DNA of 6,418 nt from Chloroflexota bacterium (GTDB lineage: Bacteria; Chloroflexota; Dehalococcoidia; GIF9; UBA5629), in NCBI GenBank assembly GCA_020354105.1, contig CP070642.1:1340009-1346426 (forward strand). The letters are read 5' to 3'. A program made the position numbers and the translations under genes. Each line of letters begins with the position of its first letter. Position 1 is the stretch's first letter. The notes beneath the pieces are model-generated. The model had not been told where the DNA came from, did not search any database, and saw only the letters and a list, made by a program, of their open reading frames with translations. Positions 1 through 6,197 of the stretch are shown one piece after another.

Positions 1-220
1 AGCCGGACAGGATATAGCTAATCCCATTGCCACTATATTGAGTGCTGCCATGATGCTGCGTTATTCTTTTAATCTCATTGCTGAGGCTGAGGCTGTTGAG
101 AAGGCAGTCGTAGCAGTCTTGGAAGAAGGTAATCGTACCTATGATATAATGGACGAAGGTAAAACCAAGGTGGGGACGAAGGAGATGGGCAGGCTTATTG
201 CGGAGAAGGTAACTGGATAG
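1..220 (+). CDS. leuB: 3-isopropylmalate dehydrogenase, C-terminal fragment (5' end outside window)
   Basis: The last 72 codons of a gene that begins before the window; the reading frame is set by codons starting at base 2 and ends in TAG. LeuB oxidises and decarboxylates 3-isopropylmalate with NAD+ in leucine synthesis, and in organisms with citramalate synthase it also handles the methylmalate step of isoleucine synthesis. The visible part carries the conserved C-terminal run DIANPIATILSAAMMLRYSF, typical of the beta-decarboxylating dehydrogenase family, and a closing KVGTKEMGRLIAEKV helix. The catalytic Arg, Lys and Asp residues lie upstream and cannot be checked. The next gene, cimA, starts within 15 bases of the stop, so the two are almost certainly co-transcribed. 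An isocitrate or homoisocitrate dehydrogenase is possible from this fragment alone, but the cimA neighbour favours LeuB. Confidence 0.85.
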   Translation, partial: AGQDIANPIATILSAAMMLRYSFNLIAEAEAVEKAVVAVLEEGNRTYDIMDEGKTKVGTKEMGRLIAEKVTG

Positions 221-227
221 AGGTGAT
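220..227 (+). promoter_or_regulatory. Shine-Dalgarno that decides the cimA start
   Basis: GAGGTGAT is an uninterrupted 8-base match to the 16S anti-Shine-Dalgarno complement. It begins on the last base of the leuB stop codon. It lies 7 bases before GTG at 235, but overlaps the in-frame GTG 223 and ATG 226 and is adjacent to GTG 229. It therefore argues for 235 as the real start. Confidence 0.6.
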
Positions 228-234
228 GGTGCAA

Positions 235-1824
235 GTGAGGCTTTACGATACTACTCTGCGTGATGGTGCCCAGCAGGAGGGCATTTCCTTCTCTATTGCC
301 GATAAGCTCAAAATTGTCCAGAAGCTGGATGAGATGGGCATCCATTTTATTGAGGGTGGTTGGCCTGGGGCTAACCCCAAAGATACTGAGTTCTTTAGTA
401 AAGCCAAGAGTTTGAATTTGAAACACTCTGCCTTGGTTGCTTTTGGCAGCACCAGACACCCTGAATCCAAGGTGGACAAAGACGCTGGCTTGCAAGCTTT
501 GATGGAGGCTAAGACCAAAACAGTCACTATCGTCGGTAAGAGTTGGGACTTGCATGTGACCCAGGTTCTGGAAACCAGCTTGGCGAATAATCTGCATATT
601 GTCGCTGAGTCTGTGGACTTTCTCAAATCGAAGAGGCTTACTGTATTCTTTGACGCCGAGCATTTTTTCGATGGCTACAAAGCGAATCCGGAATATGCGA
701 TACAGGTGGTTAAAGCTGCAGCCCAAGCTGGAGCTGATTGTGTGGTTCTCTGTGACACAAATGGTGGTGCTCTACCTTCTGAAATTACTGTAGCTATTAA
801 AGCTGTTCAGGAAGCGGTGTCTGTACCTCTGGGTATTCATGTGCATAATGATGGTGACCTGGCTGTAGCCAACTCGTTGGCTGCAGTTCAAGCTGGAGTT
901 GTACAGGTGCAGGGTACCATTAACGGCTATGGCGAGCGCTGTGGCAATGCTAATCTCTGCTCTATTATACCGGCACTGAAACTCAAATTAGGCGTTGATT
1001 GTATCTCTGATAAACAGCTAGCCAAGCTCACCGAAGTTTCGCGCTATATAGCTGAATTAGCCAATCTGGCTCCACTCAGTCAACTTCCTTATGTCGGCAC
1101 CAGCGCCTTTACACATAAGGGCGGGCTGCATGTATCAGGAATTATGAAATGGGAAGACAGCTATCAGCATATCAATCCTGACCTGGTGGGCAACCGTCCC
1201 AAGGTGGTTGTTTCCGAGTTATCAGGCAAGGGCAATATTATCTATAAGGCTAAGGAGTTAGGTATTGCCCTGCCATTGAAGGGTAGAGAAGCGCGCCAGG
1301 TAGTACAGCAAATAAAGCTGTTGGAAAGCCACGGTTTTCAATATGAAGATGCGGACGCCTCATTTGAGCTATTATTGCACCGAGCTCAGCCTGGATATAA
1401 ATCTCCTTTCGAACTCATTGATTTTATGGTGGTAGTGGAGAGGCATCGCCGCCCATCCAGAGAAGATGAATCAGAACTACTTTCTGAAGCTACGGTCAAG
1501 GTGAAAGTTAGTGACAAGATAATGCATACCGCTGCTGAAGGCAATGGTCCGGTGAATGCCCTCGACCGGGCATTGCGAAAGGCGTTGCTCGAATTTTATC
1601 CTGATTTGACCGCTATTGAGCTGGTTGACTACAAGGTGCGTATTCTGGAAGAGAGTGCCGGCACCGCGTCGCAGGTGCGCGTGCTTATCGAGTCCAGTGA
1701 TGGCCAGAAGCAGTGGCGAACTGTAGGTAGCTCAACAAATATCATTGAAGCCAGCTGGCTGGCTCTTGCCGATAGCGTAGAATACTTTCTGCTTAAGCGT
1801 AATAAAAGCAGGCAACGAAGTTGA
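235..1824 (+). CDS. cimA: (R)-citramalate synthase
   Basis: Condenses pyruvate with acetyl-CoA to (R)-citramalate, the first step of the threonine-independent route to 2-oxobutyrate and isoleucine; cytosolic. From GTG 235 the protein has 529 residues, normal for long-form CimA. An HMGL-like TIM barrel occupies the first two thirds: YDTTLRDG at 4-11 (catalytic Arg and metal-binding Asp), GGWPG at 41-45, metal-ligand HVHND at 202-206, then GTINGYGERCGN at 227-238 followed by LCSIIPALKLK. HKGGLH at 294-299 closes the catalytic part. The C-terminal ~130 residues form a LeuA-type allosteric dimer domain, with TAAEGNGPVNALDRALR at 433-449; in this family that domain mediates end-product feedback. 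GGWPG, DAEHFFDGYKANP and the GERCGNANLCSIIPALKLK region are typical of CimA rather than LeuA or homocitrate synthase. In-frame starts at 223, 226 and 229 are possible; 235 is preferred for its ribosome site. It follows leuB directly and probably shares its transcript. Confidence 0.93.
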   Translation: MRLYDTTLRDGAQQEGISFSIADKLKIVQKLDEMGIHFIEGGWPGANPKDTEFFSKAKSLNLKHSALVAFGSTRHPESKVDKDAGLQALMEAKTKTVTIVGKSWDLHVTQVLETSLANNLHIVAESVDFLKSKRLTVFFDAEHFFDGYKANPEYAIQVVKAAAQAGADCVVLCDTNGGALPSEITVAIKAVQEAVSVPLGIHVHNDGDLAVANSLAAVQAGVVQVQGTINGYGERCGNANLCSIIPALKLKLGVDCISDKQLAKLTEVSRYIAELANLAPLSQLPYVGTSAFTHKGGLHVSGIMKWEDSYQHINPDLVGNRPKVVVSELSGKGNIIYKAKELGIALPLKGREARQVVQQIKLLESHGFQYEDADASFELLLHRAQPGYKSPFELIDFMVVVERHRRPSREDESELLSEATVKVKVSDKIMHTAAEGNGPVNALDRALRKALLEFYPDLTAIELVDYKVRILEESAGTASQVRVLIESSDGQKQWRTVGSSTNIIEASWLALADSVEYFLLKRNKSRQRS

Positions 1825-1850
1825 CAGAAGTCAAACATTGCGTTGCCTGC
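1801..1850 (-). terminator. intrinsic terminator of the thiolase gene, embedded in the 3' end of cimA
   Basis: A perfect 10-bp inverted repeat, GCAGGCAACG (1808-1817) and CGTTGCCTGC (1841-1850), encloses a second 5-bp inverted repeat, TTGAC/GTCAA (1821-1825, 1830-1834). Read on the minus strand, the hairpin is followed at once by TTTTATT (1807-1801), the layout of a Rho-independent terminator, about 50 bases past the thiolase stop. On the plus strand no T-run follows, so it would not be a classical terminator for cimA, although the structure could still stabilise the cimA mRNA end. It covers the last cimA codons and its stop. Confidence 0.7.
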
Positions 1851-1900
1851 TAACGAGCCAACAATCAATATTCAATTAACGTTGGGAAGCTAAAACTTTG

Positions 1901-3118
1901 TTATTTTTCTCTCTTTATGATAGTGGCTACTCCCTGACCTCCGCCGATACAGGCGTTCGCCAGGCCGTAGGTTCCGCCTTCGAGGTTCAAGGTTCTGGCC
2001 AGTGTGCCCACCAGCCTGGTTCCGGAGGCGCCGAGTGGATGACCGATTGCGGTAGCGCCACCTTTTACGTTCACTTTATTTGGGTCAATGCCCAGCTGTT
2101 GTATGGCATATAGTGCTACGATGCAAAATGCCTCGTTAATCTCCCAAAAATCAATGTCTTTTGCCTCTAATCCAGCATGCTTTAATGCCATCTTACTGGC
2201 AGGGACAGGTCCTTTACCCATAACGCTCGGGTCCACGCCGGCCCATCCCATAGATACTATTGAGGCTAAAGGCTTGAGATTGTACTCCTTTGCTTTTTCC
2301 TTGGACATCATCATCAAGGCAGTAGCACCTGCATTTAGCGGAGAGGAATTGCCGGCGGTTACGTGGCCATCTGGCTTGAAGGCTGGCTTCAATTCGGCAA
2401 GGCCTTCCAGTGTAGTGTCTGCTCTTATAGCCATGTCTCTATCGATGACCTGCTTCTTACCATCAGCCAGCGTTACTTCTATGGGGATTATCTCGTCTTT
2501 GAAATAGCCCTCTTCGAGTGCCTTAGCTGCCGTTTGGTGGCTTCTGAGTGCCCATTTATCCATGTCCTCTCTGGTTAGACCTGACTCCACGAGCAATTTC
2601 TCTGCTGTGAGTCCCATGTTCATGGCTGTCATAAAATCGTATTTCTTGAAGCGTTCATCTGTTACGAATCTGGGGTCTGGTTGTCTCAATATGGCTCTTG
2701 GGTCGTTGGGTAGCATACCCATTGGGATATGTGTCATGTGCTCGATTCCGCACGATATAACAACATCCGAGTAACCAAGCATTATTTCCATAGCACCTGC
2801 GTGTACGGTTGACATTGAAGACCCGCACTGCCTGTCGATTTGTTCAGCTGGAACTTCGAATGGCAATTCGGCTTGGAATACTACACTTCTTCCGCCGTAT
2901 ACCCACTGCTCAGCCACTGGAAAGGCGGTGCCGACTATTACATCATTGATTTCCTTTTCTTTGACTTTGGTTCTCTTAATGAGCTCCTTTATCAGCATTC
3001 CGGCGACGGCATCCATCCTTAGACCATTGAATACATCCCTCTCTGGCTCTCTTGGTCTCGACCTTGAAAATGCGGACCTCACGTACTCTACTATGACGGC
3101 TTCTCTGGTTTGCGGCAT
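1901..3118 (-). CDS. thiolase (acetyl-CoA C-acetyltransferase / acyltransferase)
   Basis: Cytosolic thiolase of 405 residues, normal family length. These enzymes cleave 3-ketoacyl-CoA with CoA or run in reverse to condense two acetyl-CoA. The signature elements are in order: nucleophile Cys98 in DRQCGSSMSTVHAGA, INEAF at 327-331, GGATAIGHPLGASG at 353-366 with catalytic His360, and the second catalytic cysteine, Cys390, in ACIGGGQG. The family's NEAFA motif reads NEAFC here, a mild deviation. The ATG start at 3118 is fixed by a strong AAAGGAGG site 7 bases upstream, and the gene has its own likely promoter. It is convergent with cimA and downstream of the archease-rtcB-nitroreductase unit on the same strand. 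No other beta-oxidation or ketone-body gene is visible, so chain-length preference and pathway (fatty or aromatic acid degradation, or acetoacetyl-CoA formation) cannot be set from context. Confidence 0.93.
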   Translation of the reverse strand: MPQTREAVIVEYVRSAFSRSRPREPERDVFNGLRMDAVAGMLIKELIKRTKVKEKEINDVIVGTAFPVAEQWVYGGRSVVFQAELPFEVPAEQIDRQCGSSMSTVHAGAMEIMLGYSDVVISCGIEHMTHIPMGMLPNDPRAILRQPDPRFVTDERFKKYDFMTAMNMGLTAEKLLVESGLTREDMDKWALRSHQTAAKALEEGYFKDEIIPIEVTLADGKKQVIDRDMAIRADTTLEGLAELKPAFKPDGHVTAGNSSPLNAGATALMMMSKEKAKEYNLKPLASIVSMGWAGVDPSVMGKGPVPASKMALKHAGLEAKDIDFWEINEAFCIVALYAIQQLGIDPNKVNVKGGATAIGHPLGASGTRLVGTLARTLNLEGGTYGLANACIGGGQGVATIIKREK

Positions 3119-3126
3119 GTAAAAAA

Positions 3127-3134
3127 CCTCCTTT
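3127..3134 (-). promoter_or_regulatory. ribosome binding site of the thiolase gene
   Basis: On the minus strand AAAGGAGG, a near-perfect Shine-Dalgarno, sits about 7 bases before ATG 3118. It fixes that codon as the start. Confidence 0.75.
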
Positions 3135-3150
3135 AGTCAGTAATGGCATA

Positions 3151-3180
3151 ATTGTACTATATCCGGGGGGACAAGAGCAA
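3151..3180 (-). promoter_or_regulatory. candidate sigma-70 promoter for the thiolase gene
   Basis: Minus strand: TTGCTC (3180-3175) as a weak -35, an 18-base spacer, then TACAAT (3156-3151) as a good -10 (5 of 6). The start point would fall near 3144, giving a leader of about 25 bases that includes the strong ribosome site. It lies in the 82-base gap after the nitroreductase gene. No terminator is seen there, so read-through from upstream is also possible. Confidence 0.4.
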
Positions 3181-3200
3181 TCTAATTTGTGCCTGGATAA

Positions 3201-3821
3201 TTATACTGGCTTACCTGCTGAAATTATGTATAATGGCTTGATTTGTCCTTCGAGTTTTAGGACCTTTCCCACCTCTTCGTCTTCGAAGGCGCCTACCATT
3301 ACCGTAGCTAAACCCAGAGCCACAGCCTGTAGCGAGACGTTTTGGCCGACATGTCCCACTTCGATGTGAACATATCTCTCACCACGCCTGCCGTATCTAT
3401 AGGCAGTTCTGGGATGAAGAGCACAGATAACCATATCAATCGGGCAGTTGGCAATGAAGCTCTGGCCCAAAGCGGTATCAGCCAGCTTCTGCCTTAGGTC
3501 ACCACTCAGATGAAGGCTCAGAGAATGGTTACCCACGTCATAGTGATATACACCGGCTGCTAAGTTTTCTATGCCGTGCTCGCCGACGACGATAAAAATC
3601 TCCAGTGGATAGGTGGCTCCAGCGCTGGGAGCGGCTCTTCGTCCGCCGGTGCCGGTTATGCCTTGGGCTGACCATAGTAGCTGGGAAAGCTGTGCAAAAG
3701 ATAACGGCTGGGCTCTGAACCTTCTTGCCGATCTTCGTTTTAAGATGGCTTCTTCTACTGATACCTTCCCTTTAGGACTTGGGGAAGGAAGCTTAATTGG
3801 GGCTTCTTTTTTTCTTACCAC
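3201..3821 (-). CDS. SagB-type nitroreductase family FMN oxidoreductase
   Basis: Stand-alone, 206-residue protein of the nitroreductase superfamily, closest in feel to the SagB/thiazoline-oxidase branch. Family members bind FMN, usually as dimers, and transfer electrons between NAD(P)H and diverse substrates; the SagB branch includes azoline oxidases of peptide-modification clusters. Visible elements: RRSARRF at 29-35, the usual FMN-phosphate-binding start; APSAGATYPLE at 64-74; and YRYGRRGERYVHIEVGHVGQN at 141-161, followed by the LATVMVGAFEDEEVGKVL segment near the C-terminus. There is no signal peptide or membrane helix. The GTG start shares its first base with the last base of the rtcB stop (TAGTG), which implies translational coupling; only a weak AAAGG precedes it. 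No YcaO, cyclodehydratase or precursor peptide is in the window, so an azole-forming role is not supported. The family call is firm; the substrate is unknown. Confidence 0.85.
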   Translation of the reverse strand: MVRKKEAPIKLPSPSPKGKVSVEEAILKRRSARRFRAQPLSFAQLSQLLWSAQGITGTGGRRAAPSAGATYPLEIFIVVGEHGIENLAAGVYHYDVGNHSLSLHLSGDLRQKLADTALGQSFIANCPIDMVICALHPRTAYRYGRRGERYVHIEVGHVGQNVSLQAVALGLATVMVGAFEDEEVGKVLKLEGQIKPLYIISAGKPV

Positions 3822-5278
3822 TAGCCTTTGACGACTCCCATAGGGCTTGCCATGCTAACTTTTCGTGAAATTCCGGCTTGATGGGTTACTTCGATTACCT
3901 GAGTGATATCTTTATAGGCTTGTGATGCTTCCTCTGCCAGCGAAGCCATGTTAGCAGCTTTTACTGTGATACCTTTAGCTCTTAGCTCATCGGCAACATC
4001 TACGCCTCTCAGGCTGCGCTTGGCTGCGCCACGGCTCTGTACTCTGCCGGCGCCGTGGCAGGTGGAACCGAAGGTTTCTGCCATCGCCTTCTCCGTGCCT
4101 ACGGCAACATACGAACGGCGACCCATATCGCCGGGAATGAGCACTGGCTGTCCGATATCTTTGTAGCGTTGTGGTATATCCTTGTGTCCAGCGGGGAAAG
4201 CTCTGGTGGCTCCCTTGCGATGGACGCACACCTTAACCTGGTTGCCATCTATGGTGTGTTCTTCTATCTTGGCTATATTGTGGGCCACATCATAAATTTG
4301 TTGCATGCCCAGTTCTTCAAGGTTCTTGCCGAAAACCTTTACGAACGACTCCCGCGCCCAGTGGGTAATGCACTGGCGGTTTGCCCAGGCATAGTTGGCA
4401 GCACAGGCCATTGCGGCAAAGTAGTCTTTCCCTTCCTTCGACTCCACTGGAGCACAAGCCAGCTGCCTGTCAGGCAGGCTGATGCTGTATCTTTTAACTG
4501 CCTCTTCCATGATTCTCAAATAATCATCACAGACCTGGTGTCCCAGACCTCTTGAGCCGGTGTGGATGAGAAGCAGTACCTGTCCAATTCGGTCGATGCC
4601 CATCGATTTCGCTGCCACTTCGTCATATATTTCCCTTACTATCTGTACCTCCAGGAAGTGATTTCCCGAGCCCAAGGTTCCTGATTGCGGTGCTCCTCTC
4701 TTCTTGGCTCTGGCGCTTACCTTGTCCGGGACAGCTCCTTTCATGCGTCCTGTTTCCTCGGTTGCATCCAGGTCCTGGTGCAGACCGAAGCCGCGTTTTA
4801 CTGCCCAGTGAGCGCCCTCGGTCAGTACCTCGTCTATCTCCTTTTCTCCCACTCTTATTTTGCCTTCAGAGCCTAGTCCGGAGGGAATATCGTGGAACAA
4901 TGCACTTACCAGCTCCTTGATTTTGAGCTTAACTTCGCTTTCAGTCAGGTTGGTTCGCAGCAGTCTTACGCCGCAATTGATATCATAGCCAACTCCGCCC
5001 GGTGAAATGACCCCGTCACTTGTTCTGGTAGCTGCTACCCCACCTATTGGGAAACCGTAGCCCCAGTGAATGTCAGGCATAGCCATGGAGCGGTTTACTA
5101 TGCCGGGCAGGAAAGCCACATTGGCTACTTGCTCCAGAGACTGTTCTTCCCTGATAACATCCAGCATAGCCTCGTCGGCGTAGACCAGACCTGGAACCCG
5201 CATTCCCGGCTTGTAGCTCTTGGGAATCTCCCAGCGGTAGTCGTCTATCTTTTTAAGCTGTCCTTGCCATTTTGTCAT
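3821..5278 (-). CDS. rtcB: RNA-splicing ligase RtcB (3'-phosphate/5'-OH RNA ligase)
   Basis: GTP- and Mn2+-dependent ligase that joins RNA 3'-phosphate (or 2',3'-cyclic phosphate) ends to 5'-OH ends through a histidine-GMP intermediate; in bacteria it serves RNA repair. The protein has 485 residues, the full family length. All hallmark residues are present: Asp99 and Cys102 in DINCGVR, Asn205-His206 in GSGNHFLEVQ, His239 in HTGSRGLGHQ, His333 in DVAHNIAK, HRKGATRAFPAG at 353-364, and the guanylylated His408 in CHGAGR. A Lys occurs second from the C-terminus (484), where the archaeal enzyme has its GTP-contacting Lys. There is no intein, insertion or frameshift. ATG 5278 lies 10 bases after the archease stop, with an AGGTAATGAG stretch upstream as ribosome site. 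Its stop overlaps the nitroreductase start by one base. Pairing with archease suggests a multiple-turnover, cofactor-assisted ligase. Confidence 0.96.
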   Translation of the reverse strand: MTKWQGQLKKIDDYRWEIPKSYKPGMRVPGLVYADEAMLDVIREEQSLEQVANVAFLPGIVNRSMAMPDIHWGYGFPIGGVAATRTSDGVISPGGVGYDINCGVRLLRTNLTESEVKLKIKELVSALFHDIPSGLGSEGKIRVGEKEIDEVLTEGAHWAVKRGFGLHQDLDATEETGRMKGAVPDKVSARAKKRGAPQSGTLGSGNHFLEVQIVREIYDEVAAKSMGIDRIGQVLLLIHTGSRGLGHQVCDDYLRIMEEAVKRYSISLPDRQLACAPVESKEGKDYFAAMACAANYAWANRQCITHWARESFVKVFGKNLEELGMQQIYDVAHNIAKIEEHTIDGNQVKVCVHRKGATRAFPAGHKDIPQRYKDIGQPVLIPGDMGRRSYVAVGTEKAMAETFGSTCHGAGRVQSRGAAKRSLRGVDVADELRAKGITVKAANMASLAEEASQAYKDITQVIEVTHQAGISRKVSMASPMGVVKG

Positions 5279-5288
5279 ATCTCATTAC

Positions 5289-5708
5289 CTAAATATCGAA
5301 AATTACCTGTACCTTGTAACCACTTTCTTCTTTGTCTATCTTCAGCATGTGATAGGTGGCTGCCTTGATTTCTCTTTTCAGCTTGTGTTGGCTTGGTTTT
5401 ATCTTCTCCCCGAAACATCTGGCTTTTATCTGAGTACCGGTTAGTTCGTCGACTTCAAACCTTTTGAAGAAGGTATGTTCAACATCGAAGATGTAAATGA
5501 GCTCATTCAGCCATTCGACCAGCAAGACCTCCACATCCTCAGCTGATAGCTTTAGCTCACGCTTAATATCTTCATTGAAGTCATCCGGGTCTGCCATCAA
5601 GCTGAAAAGCCCCACGGCGGCATTGGCAAAGACCTTTTTGATATCGGCACCGTAGGCGACAATGCCGATATCTGCAGTGTGGTCTATGATTTCGAAAGGC
5701 TTCTCCAC
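5289..5708 (-). CDS. archease, RtcB-activating protein
   Basis: Small cytosolic metal-binding protein that speeds RtcB guanylylation and supports multiple turnover. The family signature IIDHTADIGI is at residues 7-16, and the chain ends in VQVIFDI. The conserved N-terminal Asp residues and the penultimate Asp with the C-terminal carboxylate are the known metal site of this family. From GTG 5708 the length is 139 residues, as expected. I prefer this start because GGTGA lies 6 bases upstream; GTG 5717 (142 residues) is also in frame but would have almost no leader from the predicted promoter and no ribosome site. It is the first gene of the minus-strand unit, 10 bases ahead of rtcB, the classic functional pairing. 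Confidence 0.92.
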   Translation of the reverse strand: MEKPFEIIDHTADIGIVAYGADIKKVFANAAVGLFSLMADPDDFNEDIKRELKLSAEDVEVLLVEWLNELIYIFDVEHTFFKRFEVDELTGTQIKARCFGEKIKPSQHKLKREIKAATYHMLKIDKEESGYKVQVIFDI

Positions 5709-5736
5709 TGTCCTCACCGAATCAGGGGCAAGGTCT

Positions 5737-5766
5737 ATTATATCATTTTACGAATGGGGCAAAAAA
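5737..5766 (-). promoter_or_regulatory. candidate promoter of the archease-rtcB-nitroreductase unit
   Basis: The minus strand has a perfect TATAAT -10 at 5742-5737. The -35 position 16-18 bases upstream is only T-rich (within TTTTTTGC), a poor match. Transcription would start near 5730, leaving about 12 bases before GTG 5717 or 21 before GTG 5708. The weak -35 could mean an activator or alternative sigma contact. Confidence 0.45.
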
Positions 5767-5777
5767 TCGTATGCCTA

Positions 5778-5806
5778 TTGACTTCTCGGTTTGCCCTGCA
5801 TACAAT
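5778..5806 (+). promoter_or_regulatory. strong sigma-70 promoter for the small membrane protein gene
   Basis: TTGACT (5778-5783), exactly 17 bases, then TACAAT (5801-5806): 5 of 6 matches in each hexamer with ideal spacing. Start of transcription is expected near 5813, giving a leader of about 92 bases before GTG 5905. It diverges from the archease promoter, whose -10 lies only about 36 bases away from this -35. Confidence 0.7.
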
Positions 5807-5852
5807 AGACGCCCAAGTCAGGGGGCTCCTAAGGCTAGAGATGGCGATACGG

Positions 5853-5864
5853 ACAACCGGTTGT
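5853..5864. repeat. perfect 12-base palindrome in the small-gene leader
   Basis: ACAACCGGTTGT is identical to its reverse complement. It lies about 40 bases downstream of the predicted start of transcription and 41 bases before the GTG. It could be a dimeric repressor site, or in RNA a weak ACAA-CCGG-TTGT hairpin. Function is inferred only. Confidence 0.4.
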
Positions 5865-5893
5865 TCAAACAAGGCGAAAAGACCAATTTGTTA

Positions 5894-5902
5894 GGGAGGT
5901 GA
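5894..5902 (+). promoter_or_regulatory. ribosome binding site of the small membrane protein
   Basis: GGGAGGTGA is a near-full anti-Shine-Dalgarno match. Its GGAGG core ends 5 bases before GTG 5905. It is the main evidence that this short frame is translated. Confidence 0.75.
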
Positions 5903-5904
5903 AA

Positions 5905-6075
5905 GTGAAACTAACTGCTCCGACGAAAGTCTGGTTTTGGGTGGCTGTGGCTCTTGCTGCGGTGGGATTATTGGCCGTTTTAATTACCATCCCCTTCTTG
6001 TCCTCAATTGCGTTCTGGATTCTCTTGGTAGGCTTCATAATACTCATGCTGGCCAATTTGCTCAAAGGTATGTAG
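5905..6075 (+). CDS. small two-helix membrane protein, 56 residues
   Basis: Translation from GTG 5905 begins MKLTAPTKVWFWVAVAL and ends LANLLKGM before TAG 6073-6075. Two hydrophobic segments are obvious, roughly residues 9-31 and 35-52, separated by a short Pro-Phe-Leu-Ser-Ser turn, so both termini should lie on the same side of the membrane; a Lys sits near each end. A near-consensus promoter and a strong ribosome site precede it, which makes it a convincing real gene despite its size. It resembles, from memory, small uncharacterised MKLTAP-type proteins of Dehalococcoidia and related Chloroflexota; I know no function for them. Nothing in the neighbouring genes defines a role: archease diverges from it and tRNA-Lys follows 121 bases later. 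Confidence 0.75.
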   Translation: MKLTAPTKVWFWVAVALAAVGLLAVLITIPFLSSIAFWILLVGFIILMLANLLKGM

Positions 6076-6145
6076 TTTTAGTATCTGAGTTTAGTTAATG
6101 TCATTTCGGATGTCCTTGGGAGCACCTGACTGTAGTCCGATTACC

Positions 6146-6175
6146 TTGACTTCAATTATTAGCGGGTGTTACCAT
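6146..6175 (+). promoter_or_regulatory. candidate promoter of tRNA-Lys
   Basis: TTGACT (6146-6151), an 18-base spacer, then TACCAT (6170-6175, 4 of 6). The start would fall near 6182, about 15 bases before the mature tRNA 5' end. The rest of the 6076-6145 stretch shows only a weak TCGGA/TCCGA dyad and no clear terminator for the small gene upstream. Confidence 0.45.
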
Positions 6176-6197
6176 TAGCCTTCTTGTAGCCTTCTTG
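6176..6197 (+). repeat. perfect 11-base tandem repeat abutting tRNA-Lys
   Basis: TAGCCTTCTTG occurs twice head to tail (6176-6186 and 6187-6197). The last base of the second copy is the first base of the tRNA. The repeat spans the predicted transcription start and the 5' leader that RNase P would remove. Confidence 0.7.

Noticed and set aside
139..726. Long open frame of 195 codons on the minus strand opposite leuB/cimA
   Set aside because: It lies wholly antisense to a well-conserved enzyme gene, has no recognisable domain, and reads as a mirror of cimA codon structure.
1858..1885. CCAAC/GTTGG dyad between cimA and the thiolase gene, considered as a plus-strand terminator
   Set aside because: Only 5 bp, loop of 18 bases and no following T-run; it may occur by chance in this AT-rich gap.
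2088..2507. 139-codon plus-strand open frame inside the thiolase gene
   Set aside because: Antisense to conserved thiolase sequence, no ribosome site or family motif.
3201..3821. Nitroreductase considered as part of an azole-peptide (SagB/C/D) biosynthetic cluster
   Set aside because: No YcaO cyclodehydratase, E1-like partner, precursor peptide or transporter is in the window; neighbours are RNA-repair and thiolase genes.
4055..4555. 166-codon open frame on the plus strand inside rtcB
   Set aside because: It is antisense to the catalytic core of RtcB, whose motifs are intact; the composition is that of a reverse-strand shadow.
5865..6065. 66-codon minus-strand frame over the small membrane protein
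   Set aside because: The opposite strand has a strong promoter, ribosome site and two clean membrane helices; the minus frame has none of these.
6107..6142. TCGGA...TCCGA inverted pair after the small membrane protein, considered as its terminator
   Set aside because: Five pairs with a long imperfect interior and no T-tract; not distinguishable from chance.
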